DNA from: CANQBR01 sp964641395 | GTDB taxonomy: Bacteria > Bacillota > Negativicutes > Acidaminococcales > Acidaminococcaceae | Assembly: GCA_964641395.1 (NCBI GenBank) | Contig: CAZXKQ010000013.1 | Location: forward strand, 1 to 46,302 | Length of the DNA: 46,302 nt | Direction of reading: 5' to 3' | In this document: positions 23,727 through 30,246 of the stretch, piece by piece | Numbering within the stretch: the stretch's first letter is position 1 | Layout of the letters: every line of letters starts with the position of its first letter | Position numbers and translations under genes: made by a program | The notes under the pieces: generated by a model | Told to the model about the DNA's origin: nothing | Seen by the model: the letters and a program-made list of their open reading frames with translations, nothing else | Databases searched by the model: none

Positions 23727-24425
23727 ATGGCCCAAGAAAGACGCACTATAGAAGAAATCGCCGCCGCCCTCCCTACAGGGGCCCTGTGGCGGCAGCTGCC
23801 GGAGAGGATAGGCAGCTACAGGCTGCGGCGTTTAGGCACCAGGGAGGGGCAGATCCTCTCCCTGGCCCTCTACGAGGATCCCGTCGCCCACCGGGGCCTG
23901 CGGCTGATCTACAGCCAGGAGACGGGGGACTACGTGCCGGTGAAGGAGGTGGGCCTCCACCGCTTCCAGGCGGACGAGTACTTCACCAGGGACGGGGAAG
24001 AGTTCGCCCGCACCATCCTGCCCGCCCTGCCCCGGCTGTTGCAGGACCTGGCCGGCCGGGAGGACGGAGGCTACGAGGCCCGGGGGCTCCGCTTAGAGGA
24101 GTGGGCCTACTGGCGGCAGCTGCCTCAGCAGGTGGGAGGCTTCAGCCTCTTCATCACCCCCCGGCGGCCCCTGCCCTTCATTAACGGTTCCACCATCTTC
24201 TTGGACTACAGCGACTTTGCCCGGGGCCACCAGCTCTACCTCCTCTACAACGCCTTCAGGGACGAGCTCTTCGCCGAGTACAGGCGGGGCTTCGTGCCCC
24301 TGGCCTCCTTGGCCCGCCACGAGCTGAACGGGCCGGAGGGCAGCCCGCCCCTCCACAGCCTGGGGGAGCTGGAAGAGAGGCTGCAGGCCCAGCTGCTGCC
24401 GGCCTTGGAGGAGCTGGCCCAGTAG
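23727..24425 (+). CDS. Conserved hypothetical protein
   Basis: A 232-residue soluble protein of unrecognised family. It has no signal peptide, membrane helix or Cys pairs. The sequence is rich in Leu, Arg and aromatic residues and seems to hold two related blocks, each with WRQLP near its start (LWRQLPERIGSYRL near 20-35 and YWRQLPQQVGGFSL near 127-140), which suggests an internal duplication. It starts 35 bases after the amidohydrolase gene with a Shine-Dalgarno-like GGGAAG and uses the codons of its neighbours, so it looks real. No function is proposed. Confidence 0.7.
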   Translation: MAQERRTIEEIAAALPTGALWRQLPERIGSYRLRRLGTREGQILSLALYEDPVAHRGLRLIYSQETGDYVPVKEVGLHRFQADEYFTRDGEEFARTILPALPRLLQDLAGREDGGYEARGLRLEEWAYWRQLPQQVGGFSLFITPRRPLPFINGSTIFLDYSDFARGHQLYLLYNAFRDELFAEYRRGFVPLASLARHELNGPEGSPPLHSLGELEERLQAQLLPALEELAQ

Positions 24426-24434
24426 TAGGCGCTC

Positions 24435-24472
24435 TTCCCCTGCCAGGGGGAAAACTCCCTCAGCCTGGGAGT
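24435..24472 (+). other. Two adjacent hairpins after the hypothetical gene
   Basis: TTCCCCT with AGGGGGAA (24435-24452) and ACTCCC with GGGAGT (24454-24472). Neither has a T-tract, so they may stabilise or weakly terminate the upstream transcript just before the tRNA promoter. Confidence 0.4.
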
Positions 24473-24490
24473 GAAAATAAGGAAAAGCTA

Positions 24491-24519
24491 TTGACAGGGG
24501 CGGTCAAAGTTAGTATAAT
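24491..24519 (+). promoter_or_regulatory. Consensus promoter of the tRNA cluster
   Basis: TTGACA (24491-24496), exactly 17 bases, then TATAAT (24514-24519): a perfect sigma-70/SigA promoter, as expected for stable RNA. Transcription would start about 10 bases ahead of the first tRNA. Confidence 0.95.
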
Positions 24520-24536
24520 GTATTCCGTGGTTGATT

Positions 24537-24613
24537 GGCCCGGTGGTTCAGTTGGTTAGAATGCCGCCCTGTCACGGCGGAGGTCGTGGGTTCGAGTCCC
24601 ATCCGGGTCGCCA
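24537..24613 (+). tRNA. tRNA-Asp (anticodon GTC)
   Basis: 77 bases with a 7-bp acceptor stem (GGCCCGG with CCGGGTC, one G-U pair), anticodon GTC in loop CTGTCAC, T-arm GTTCGAGTC and encoded CCA. Confidence 0.97.
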
Positions 24614-24618
24614 ACTAT

Positions 24619-24694
24619 GCCTCGGTAGCTCAGTTGGTAGAGCAAAGGACTGAAAATCCTTGTGTCCGCAGTTCGACTCTGCGCTGAGGCACCA
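24619..24694 (+). tRNA. tRNA-Phe (anticodon GAA)
   Basis: 76 bases; acceptor GCCTCGG with CTGAGGC, anticodon loop CTGAAAA giving GAA, T-loop GTTCGACTC, encoded CCA. It starts 5 bases after tRNA-Asp. Confidence 0.97.
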
Positions 24695-24696
24695 GT

Positions 24697-24771
24697 GCGG
24701 AAATAGCTCAGTGGTAGAGCACCACCTTGCCAAGGTGGGGGTCGCGAGTTCGAGCCTCGTTTTCCGCTCCA
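24697..24771 (+). tRNA. tRNA-Gly (anticodon GCC)
   Basis: 75 bases; perfect acceptor GCGGAAA with TTTCCGC, anticodon GCC within CTTGCCAAG, encoded CCA. Only 2 bases separate it from tRNA-Phe. A hairpin (AGCAGC with GCTGCT, about 24771-24794) follows and may help processing. Confidence 0.97.
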
Positions 24772-24805
24772 GCAGCTAGGCAGCGGTTGCTGCTCATAGA
24801 TAAGA

Positions 24806-24879
24806 GGCGACATAGCCAAGCGGTAAGGCAGAGGTCTGCAAAACCTTCATCCCCAGTTCGATTCTGGGTGTCGCCTCCA
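24806..24879 (+). tRNA. tRNA-Cys (anticodon GCA)
   Basis: 74 bases; perfect acceptor GGCGACA with TGTCGCC, anticodon GCA within TCTGCAAAA, encoded CCA. The next 42 bases hold a T-run and a C/G-rich hairpin (about 24895-24913) before tRNA-Leu. Confidence 0.96.
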
Positions 24880-24921
24880 ATTTTTTGCCTTCAGCCCCCT
24901 CCCGGAGGGGGAGCCATAGCT

Positions 24922-25010
24922 GCCGCGGTGGCGGAACTGGCAGACGCAAGGGACTTAAAATCCCTCGGTTAGTGATAACCGTACCGGTTCGATTCCGGTC
25001 CGCGGCACCA
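24922..25010 (+). tRNA. tRNA-Leu (anticodon TAA)
   Basis: 89 bases with a long variable arm (type II). Acceptor GCCGCGG with CCGCGGC, anticodon loop CTTAAAA giving TAA, variable arm CGGTTAGTGATAACCG, T-arm GGTTCGATTCC, encoded CCA. Confidence 0.97.
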
Positions 25011-25024
25011 AAGGGTTAGGGTGC

Positions 25025-25057
25025 GCCTGAGCCAGCAAGGCTCGGGCTTTTTCTTTT
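25025..25057 (+). terminator. Terminator of the tRNA cluster
   Basis: A 9-bp stem (GCCTGAGCC at 25025-25033 with GGCTCGGGC at 25039-25047, one G-U pair) followed by TTTTTCTTTTT. Confidence 0.92.
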
Positions 25058-25106
25058 TCTGCCCTTGTTTTTTCCACGGGGGAAGGGGCCGCCCCCAGGG
25101 CCTTTG

Positions 25107-25116
25107 CTGTATACAG
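25107..25116. promoter_or_regulatory. Perfect palindrome upstream of the Gls24 promoter
   Basis: CTGTATACAG, a 10-base perfect palindrome about 22 bases (two helical turns) upstream of the centre of a second palindrome at the -35. Possible repressor or activator site. Confidence 0.5.
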
Positions 25117-25126
25117 TTGCTTATTA

Positions 25127-25141
25127 TTGCATACTATGCAA
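25127..25141. promoter_or_regulatory. Palindrome overlapping the Gls24 -35
   Basis: TTGCATA-C-TATGCAA, a 7+1+7 perfect palindrome. Its left arm is also the -35 element (TTGCAT), so a bound protein would block RNA polymerase. Candidate operator. Confidence 0.6.
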
Positions 25142-25156
25142 GGACTGTGGTATAAT
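25127..25156 (+). promoter_or_regulatory. Promoter of the Gls24-AmaP operon
   Basis: TTGCAT (25127-25132), an 18-base spacer and TATAAT (25151-25156) preceded by a TGG extension. It probably drives the whole downstream co-directional run at least into nusB. Confidence 0.75.
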
Positions 25157-25224
25157 TAGCGGCATAGAGAAGGAGGGCCTCCAGCCGGGCCGCCAGAGCC
25201 GGGGCCGGGAGGCGGGGTGTTGAG

Positions 25225-25719
25225 ATGGTGGCTAAAAATAAGCCTGCCCAGACAGGGGAAGAGGATATCGGCGCCGTCCAGGTAGCAGACGAAGTGATCC
25301 GCATCATGGCCTCCCTGGCCGCCCAAGAGGTGCCGGGGGTGCTGAGCATGAGCGGCGGCCTGGCGGAAGAGCTGAACAAGATGCTAGGCAAGGAGAACGG
25401 CTCCGAGGGGGTGCGCTTCAAGCTGGTGGGCAACTTCCTCCAGCTCAGCGTCTACCTGAACATGGAGTACGGCTACTGCCTGCCTGAGGTGGCCCTGGCC
25501 GTGCAGGAGAAGGTGAAGCAGGCGGTGGAGGGCATGACCGGCTACCAGGTGAAGAGCGTGGACGTCCACGTGGAGGGGGTGGGCCGGCGCCCCCAGCCCG
25601 ACCTAGGCCTGGACAAGGTGGGGGAGGCGGAGGCCCAGATGGAGAAGAGCATCGCCGACAGCGAAGAGCTGGAAGAGGGCCTGGACAAGAGGCATGCCAT
25701 GTTTTTTGAGGAGGAATAG
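25225..25719 (+). CDS. Asp23/Gls24 family envelope stress protein
   Basis: A 164-residue cytosolic protein of the alkaline-shock (Asp23/Gls24) family. The family core runs from about residue 13 (IGAVQVADEVIRIMASLAAQEVPGV) to about 116 (VKSVDVHVEGV), with the typical alternation of strands and amphipathic helices (YCLPEVALAVQEKVKQAVEGMTGY). In Staphylococcus Asp23 sits under the membrane anchored by AmaP, and the AmaP-like gene follows here 3 bases after the stop. The C-terminal 45 residues are acidic and unstructured. Its promoter carries two palindromes that may respond to envelope or pH stress. Confidence 0.9.
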   Translation: MVAKNKPAQTGEEDIGAVQVADEVIRIMASLAAQEVPGVLSMSGGLAEELNKMLGKENGSEGVRFKLVGNFLQLSVYLNMEYGYCLPEVALAVQEKVKQAVEGMTGYQVKSVDVHVEGVGRRPQPDLGLDKVGEAEAQMEKSIADSEELEEGLDKRHAMFFEEE

Positions 25720-25722
25720 GCT

Positions 25723-26241
25723 ATGAACCTAGTAGATAGAATAATACTGACTCTCTACACCATGATCATGCTGGCCATCTCCGCCGCCGTGGTGCTGGTG
25801 AGCCTGGGCATGGTAGGCTACCGCAACCTGTCCAACTTTATGGACCTGATCAACGGCAACTGGGCCTTCGCCCTAGGCGGGGTGGTCATGTTCCTCCTGA
25901 GCATCCACCTGCTGATCACCGGCATAGGCATCACCAGCGGCTCCCTGAAGGTGGGGGAGGGGACGGGGGGCAAGGTCACCGTCAGCCGCAGGGCCCTAGA
26001 GCACTACATAGAGGATCTGGCGGAGGAGATCTACGGCATCCACCACACCAAGGTGGTGGTGAAGCTCCAGGAGGAGAGCCTGAGCGTCCGCATCAACGCC
26101 ACCATCGAGCCGGGCATCAACATCCCCGAGGCTACCAAGGAAGTGCGGAACAACATCAAGGAAAGCGTGAAGAAGGCCATCGGGGCCGAAGTACGGGAAG
26201 TGGAACTGTTTGTGAAACAGATCAAGGCCAAGGGCGAATAG
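25723..26241 (+). CDS. amaP: AmaP-like membrane anchor of Asp23/Gls24
   Basis: A 172-residue protein with two N-terminal membrane helices (about 7-30 and 48-70) and a cytosolic domain (about 85-172) that itself resembles a Gls24 domain (VSRRALEHYIEDLAEEIYGI, INIPEATKEVRNNIKESV). This is the architecture of AmaP, which tethers Asp23 to the membrane. The ATG follows GAGGAGGAATAG of the Gls24 gene end, so ribosomes can reinitiate. The symbol is assigned by family and context. Confidence 0.85.
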   Translation: MNLVDRIILTLYTMIMLAISAAVVLVSLGMVGYRNLSNFMDLINGNWAFALGGVVMFLLSIHLLITGIGITSGSLKVGEGTGGKVTVSRRALEHYIEDLAEEIYGIHHTKVVVKLQEESLSVRINATIEPGINIPEATKEVRNNIKESVKKAIGAEVREVELFVKQIKAKGE

Positions 26242-26251
26242 GAGGCTGGCC

Positions 26252-26479
26252 ATGTTCAATGAGATTTTAGCGGAGATTTGGCATCACTACCGGGGCAGGG
26301 TGCTGTGCTCGCTAGCAGGCTGCTTCGTAGGCAGCATGTTTTTGTGGCTGGGCTTCTTTGCCGCCCTCTTCCTCCTCCTCTGCATCAGCTGCGGCTTCTA
26401 CCTAGGCTACAAGCTGGACATGAAGGAGGATATTATGGAATGGCTGGACAGGCTGCTGCCTCCCGGCTACCACCGCTGA
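26252..26479 (+). CDS. DUF2273 small membrane protein
   Basis: A 75-residue protein with two hydrophobic segments (about 18-34 and 36-53) and basic ends, matching DUF2273 proteins that accompany Asp23 and AmaP in Firmicutes. Its ATG has AGGAGG upstream. It is the third member of the envelope-stress cassette; its biochemical role is unknown. Confidence 0.85.
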   Translation: MFNEILAEIWHHYRGRVLCSLAGCFVGSMFLWLGFFAALFLLLCISCGFYLGYKLDMKEDIMEWLDRLLPPGYHR

Positions 26480-26504
26480 GCATGGGTGAAGGAGGGGGAC
26501 GGAG

Positions 26505-26909
26505 ATGAGTCGTCGTACAGCCCGGGAGCTGGTGCTGCAAAGCCTCTTCCAGGTGGACCTGGCGGGGGCGGAGCCTGAGGCCGCCCTAGCCGCCGCCGCC
26601 GCCGAGCACAGGGGCAGCCAGCTAGAGGAGGCTGTCAGCTTTGCCCGGGACCTATTGCAGGGGGTGCTGGCCCAGCAGCAGCAGATCGACGCCAAGCTGG
26701 CCGCCGCCTCCATCGGCTGGCCCCTGTGGCGGATGCCGGCCACGGACCGCAACATTATGCGGCTGGCGGCCTACGAGCTGCTCTACGCCCCTAAGCCCCT
26801 GGCCCCGCCTATAGCCATCAACGAGGCGGTGGAGCTGGCCAAGGTCTACGGCACCGATGATTCCCCCCGCTTCATCAACGGGGTGCTGGGCCGCCTGACC
26901 CGGGAATAG
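26505..26909 (+). CDS. nusB: Transcription antitermination protein NusB
   Basis: A 134-residue all-helical RNA-binding protein that works with NusE (S10) in antitermination on rRNA operons. Family features: SRRTARELVLQSLFQVD at the N-terminus, WPLWRMPATDRNIMRLAAYELLY, PIAINEAVELAKVYGTDDSPRFINGVLG at the C-terminus. Length is typical. It links the stress cassette to the DNA and isoprenoid genes downstream, an order common in Firmicutes. Confidence 0.96.
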   Translation: MSRRTARELVLQSLFQVDLAGAEPEAALAAAAAEHRGSQLEEAVSFARDLLQGVLAQQQQIDAKLAAASIGWPLWRMPATDRNIMRLAAYELLYAPKPLAPPIAINEAVELAKVYGTDDSPRFINGVLGRLTRE

Positions 26910-26914
26910 GGCCT

Positions 26915-27874
26915 ATGGACATCTTTTTAGGCATAGACACTAGTTGCTACACCACCAGCCTGGCCGCCCTGGATAGAGAGGGGAGGCTGCTAGGGGAGCT
27001 GAGAAGGCCCCTGGCAGTGAAGCCTGGGCATAAGGGCCTGGCCCAGGGAGAGATGGTGTTCCAGCACGTGAAGAACCTGCCCCTGCTGGCGGCGGAGCTG
27101 CTAGGGGGCAGAAATTATCACATCCTGGCCCTGGGGGTCAGCGCCCAGCCCCGTCCTTTAGAGGCCTCCTACATGCCGGCCTTCCTGCCGGGGCTGGGCT
27201 TGGCAGAGGCCCTGGCCGCCGCCTGCGGCTGCCCCTGCTACCGCCTCAGCCACCAGGAGGGCCACGTAGCAGCCGCCCTCTGGCAGCTGGGGGGCCTGCC
27301 GGAGGCGGCCAAGTTCTTGGCCCTCCACATCTCCGGCGGGACCACGGACCTGCTGCTGGCCACGGCCCGGCCTGACGGCAGCTACGCCCTGGACCTGCTG
27401 GGAGGGAGCAGCGACCTACAGGCGGGCCAGTTTGTGGACCGCATCGGCCAGGCCCTGGGCCTAGGCTTTCCCGCCGGGCCCGCCTTGGAGGCCCTGGCCG
27501 CCACCGCAGCCGCCCCCTTGGAGCTGCCTGTAGCCTACAGGGGTTACAGCATCAGCCTGGCCGGCCCCTGTACCGCCGCCTTGAGGGCCCTGGCCGCAGG
27601 GGCCGACCCTGCCGCCCTGGCCTTAGGGGTGGAGCGGGTGCTGGCCCTCAGCCTGGGCCGTCTGGCCCGCAGGGCGGCAGCAGACCAGGGCTGCCAGGCC
27701 CTGCTGCTGGTAGGCGGGGTGGCGGGCAACCTCTACCTCAGGGAGGAGCTGGGGAAGCTCCTCCAAGCCAGGGGAGTGGCCCTGTACGCCGCCCCTCCCC
27801 TCTACAGCAGGGATAACGGCGTAGGCTGCGCCGCCGTGGCCAGGGCCCGCTTCCTGGGCCCGGGAGCAAGATGA
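26915..27874 (+). CDS. TsaD/Kae1-family ASKHA protein (paralogue)
   Basis: A 319-residue member of the Kae1/TsaD (O-sialoglycoprotein endopeptidase) ATPase superfamily. It begins MDIFLGIDTSCYTTSLAA, keeps the metal-binding SHQEGHVAAA (His-x-x-x-His), and has phosphate-loop segments ISGGTTDLLL and LLVGGVAGNLYLR. True TsaD makes the t6A tRNA modification with TsaB, TsaC and TsaE; none of these is nearby. A TsaD-like gene between nusB and xseA is found in other Firmicutes and is usually a second copy, so this is probably a paralogue of unknown role. Its end overlaps xseA (ATGA). Confidence 0.8.
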   Translation: MDIFLGIDTSCYTTSLAALDREGRLLGELRRPLAVKPGHKGLAQGEMVFQHVKNLPLLAAELLGGRNYHILALGVSAQPRPLEASYMPAFLPGLGLAEALAAACGCPCYRLSHQEGHVAAALWQLGGLPEAAKFLALHISGGTTDLLLATARPDGSYALDLLGGSSDLQAGQFVDRIGQALGLGFPAGPALEALAATAAAPLELPVAYRGYSISLAGPCTAALRALAAGADPAALALGVERVLALSLGRLARRAAADQGCQALLLVGGVAGNLYLREELGKLLQARGVALYAAPPLYSRDNGVGCAAVARARFLGPGAR

Positions 27875-29085
27875 GCATGGCTAAGACCTATACAGTTACA
27901 GAGATCACCAGCTACCTTAAGGGCCTGCTGGACCAGGACCAGGAGCTGCAAAACGTCATCATCAGCGGGGAGCTGAGCAACTATAAGCGCTACAGCAGCG
28001 GCCACGCCTACTTCACCCTGAAGGACGCCACTGCCCAGCTGAAGTGCGTGATGTTCAAGTGGCAGGCCGCCCGCCTGGGCTTCCAGCCCCAGAACGGGGA
28101 CAGGGTGCTGGCCATAGGCCGCATCACCGTCTACGAAAGGGACGGGGCCTACCAGCTCTACGTGGACGTCCTCCGGCAGCAGGGCCTGGGGCAGCTGATG
28201 CTGGAGTACGAAAAGTTAAAGAAGAAGTTAGAGGGGGAGGGCCTCTTCGACCCGGCCAGGAAGAAGCCCCTGCCGGCCTTTCCCCTGGTGCTGGGGGTGA
28301 TAACCTCTCCCAGCGGGGCGGCGGTACACGACATCATCACCGTGGCCCAGCGCCGCAACCCGGCCCTCAAGCTGCTCCTCTACCCGGTACAGGTGCAGGG
28401 GGACGGGGCCGAGGGAGAGATCGTCCAGGCCCTGGCCTTTTTTGCCGCCCACCGGGACTTGGCGGACGTGTTGATCCTGGGCCGGGGCGGGGGCAGCATG
28501 GAGGACCTGTGGACCTTTAACAAGGAGGGGGTGGTACGGGCGGTGGCCGCCTGCCCCCTGCCCATCGTCAGCGCCGTAGGCCACGAAACCGACTTCACCC
28601 TCACCGACTTTGCCGCCGACTGCCGGGCCGCCACCCCCTCCCAGGGGGCGGAGCTGGTGGTGCCGGAGGTAGCGGCCCTCAAGGGACAGCTGGAGCAGTT
28701 GCGCCGCCGGCTGGCCCACCTCCTCCAGGCCAGGGCCCAGCAGGCCCAGGGAGCCTGGGAGCGGCTGCAGGGGGCCTGGGTGCTCCAGCGGCCCCAGCAC
28801 CTGCTGGAGCCTAAGGCCCTGCGCCTGGACGGCGCCCTGGACGGAGCCAAGAAGGCGCTGCAGGGCCAGCTGGCCGCCTCCGGCCAGCGGCTGGCGGTGG
28901 GGCTGACGGCCCTGGCCAGCCTCAACCCCCTAGGGGTTTTGGCCCGGGGCTACAGCGTCAGCAGCTGTGAAGGCCGGCTGGTGCGCTCCAGCGCCGACGT
29001 GCGCTGGGGGGCGGAATTGGAGACCATCGTGGCGGCAGGCAGGGAGAAGATCATCTCCATAGTGCAGGACAGCAAGGCTGTATAG
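27871..29085 (+). CDS. xseA: Exodeoxyribonuclease VII large subunit
   Basis: A 404-residue catalytic subunit of exonuclease VII, which degrades single-stranded DNA. The N-terminal OB-fold (YTVTEITSYLKGLLDQD, then SSGHAYFTLKD) is followed by the catalytic domain (GVITSPSGAAVHDIITVAQRRNP, GRGGGSMEDLWTFN, SAVGHETDFTLTDFAAD), a coiled-coil region, and the C-terminal NPLGVLARGYSV segment. The ATG overlaps the stop of the TsaD-like gene; ATG 27877 is an alternative two codons in. xseB follows after 14 bases. Confidence 0.96.
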   Translation: MSMAKTYTVTEITSYLKGLLDQDQELQNVIISGELSNYKRYSSGHAYFTLKDATAQLKCVMFKWQAARLGFQPQNGDRVLAIGRITVYERDGAYQLYVDVLRQQGLGQLMLEYEKLKKKLEGEGLFDPARKKPLPAFPLVLGVITSPSGAAVHDIITVAQRRNPALKLLLYPVQVQGDGAEGEIVQALAFFAAHRDLADVLILGRGGGSMEDLWTFNKEGVVRAVAACPLPIVSAVGHETDFTLTDFAADCRAATPSQGAELVVPEVAALKGQLEQLRRRLAHLLQARAQQAQGAWERLQGAWVLQRPQHLLEPKALRLDGALDGAKKALQGQLAASGQRLAVGLTALASLNPLGVLARGYSVSSCEGRLVRSSADVRWGAELETIVAAGREKIISIVQDSKAV

Positions 29086-29099
29086 GGAGCGAGGAGAGC

Positions 29100-29357
29100 A
29101 TGGTTAGCAAGCTGAACAAGAAGATACCCAAGAACATCACCTTCGAAGAGGCCCTGGCCGCCCTGGAGGAGCAGGTGAAGCTGCTGGAGGAGGGCCAGCT
29201 GGCCCTGGAGGAGAGCTTGGAAGTATACAAGTACGCCATGGACCTGGGAGCGGTGTGCCAGGGGAAGCTGGAAGGGGCCAGGCAGGAAGTGGAGAAGATC
29301 ACCGCCGCTGCCGACGGGGACTACAAGAGGGAGCCCTTCACCCTCCCGGAGGGCTGA
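29100..29357 (+). CDS. xseB: Exodeoxyribonuclease VII small subunit
   Basis: An 85-residue helical subunit with the family signature TFEEALAALEEQVKLLEEG and LALEESLEVYKYAMDLGAVCQGKL. Several copies wrap the coiled coil of XseA. It follows xseA and its stop lies 2 bases before the ispA start. Confidence 0.95.
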   Translation: MVSKLNKKIPKNITFEEALAALEEQVKLLEEGQLALEESLEVYKYAMDLGAVCQGKLEGARQEVEKITAAADGDYKREPFTLPEG

Positions 29358-29359
29358 CC

Positions 29360-30244
29360 ATGGACAGGGCGGCCTTCCAGGCCTACTACGACAGGCAGCG
29401 GAAGCTGGTGGACGGCTTTTTAGCCGCCCGCATGGAGAAGAAGGGCATCTCCGCCGTGGACGAGGCCATGGCCTACAGCCTCCTGGCCGGGGGGAAGCGG
29501 CTGCGGCCCCTGCTCCTGATGGCCACCGCCGAGGCCCTGGGCCGCAAAGGGTACAACTACCTGCCCATGGCCTGCGGCCTGGAGCTGATCCACACCTATT
29601 CCCTGATCCACGACGATCTGCCCTGTATGGACGACGATGATTACCGGCGGGGGCGGCTGACCAACCACAAGGTCTACGGGGAGGCCATGGCCCTGCTGGC
29701 CGGAGACGGCCTGCTGACCCTGGCCTTTGAAGTGATGCTGGAGCAGAAGCAGGTGCCGCCCGCCGCCCTGATACAGGCGGTGCGGGAGACCGCCCTCTGC
29801 GCCGGCTCCTTCGGCATGGTAGGGGGCCAGGCCCTGGACCTGGCCTACGAAGGCCGGGAGGTGAGCGCCCAGGAGCTGCGGAAGATGCACCAGGGGAAGA
29901 CGGGCGCCCTCTTCATCGCCGCGGTGCGGGGCGGCGCCCTGCTGGCGGGGGCCGACAGCCAGCAGCTGCTGGCCCTGACCAGGTTTGCCGACCTGCTGGG
30001 CCTGGCCTTCCAGATCACCGACGACATCTTGGACGTCACCGGTACCGCCGCCGAGCTGGGCAAGCCGGTGGGCAGCGACGCCAAGAACCACAAGACCACC
30101 TATGTGAGCCTCTACGGCCTGGAGGAGGCCCGGCGGCTGGCGGAGAAGACCTGTGCCGAGGCCCTGGCCTGCCTGGAAGCCTTCGATGAGGCGGCAGACC
30201 CCCTGCGCCACATCACCCAGCTGCTGTGCCAGAGACGGAGCTAG
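29360..30244 (+). CDS. ispA: Polyprenyl (farnesyl/geranyl) diphosphate synthase
   Basis: A 294-residue trans-prenyltransferase that condenses IPP with allylic diphosphates. First Asp-rich motif DDLPCMDDDD and second motif ITDDILD bind magnesium and substrate; GGKRLRP, KTGALF and the segment around VGSDAKNHKTTY are present. Length and context (xseB-ispA-dxs) fit farnesyl diphosphate synthase. ATG 29360 lies 2 bases after the xseB stop; the frame extends upstream but only inside xseB. Product chain length cannot be fixed from sequence alone. Confidence 0.93.
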   Translation: MDRAAFQAYYDRQRKLVDGFLAARMEKKGISAVDEAMAYSLLAGGKRLRPLLLMATAEALGRKGYNYLPMACGLELIHTYSLIHDDLPCMDDDDYRRGRLTNHKVYGEAMALLAGDGLLTLAFEVMLEQKQVPPAALIQAVRETALCAGSFGMVGGQALDLAYEGREVSAQELRKMHQGKTGALFIAAVRGGALLAGADSQQLLALTRFADLLGLAFQITDDILDVTGTAAELGKPVGSDAKNHKTTYVSLYGLEEARRLAEKTCAEALACLEAFDEAADPLRHITQLLCQRRS

Positions 30245-30246
30245 TC

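Noticed and set aside
24895..24913. Hairpin between tRNA-Cys and tRNA-Leu as a terminator
   Set aside because: The T-run precedes the hairpin instead of following it, and tRNA-Leu has no promoter of its own, so it is more likely a processing or spacer element.
29255..29359. Longer start for IspA inside xseB
   Set aside because: The translation there is a shadow of xseB; ATG 29360 fits the family start and lies two bases after the xseB stop.
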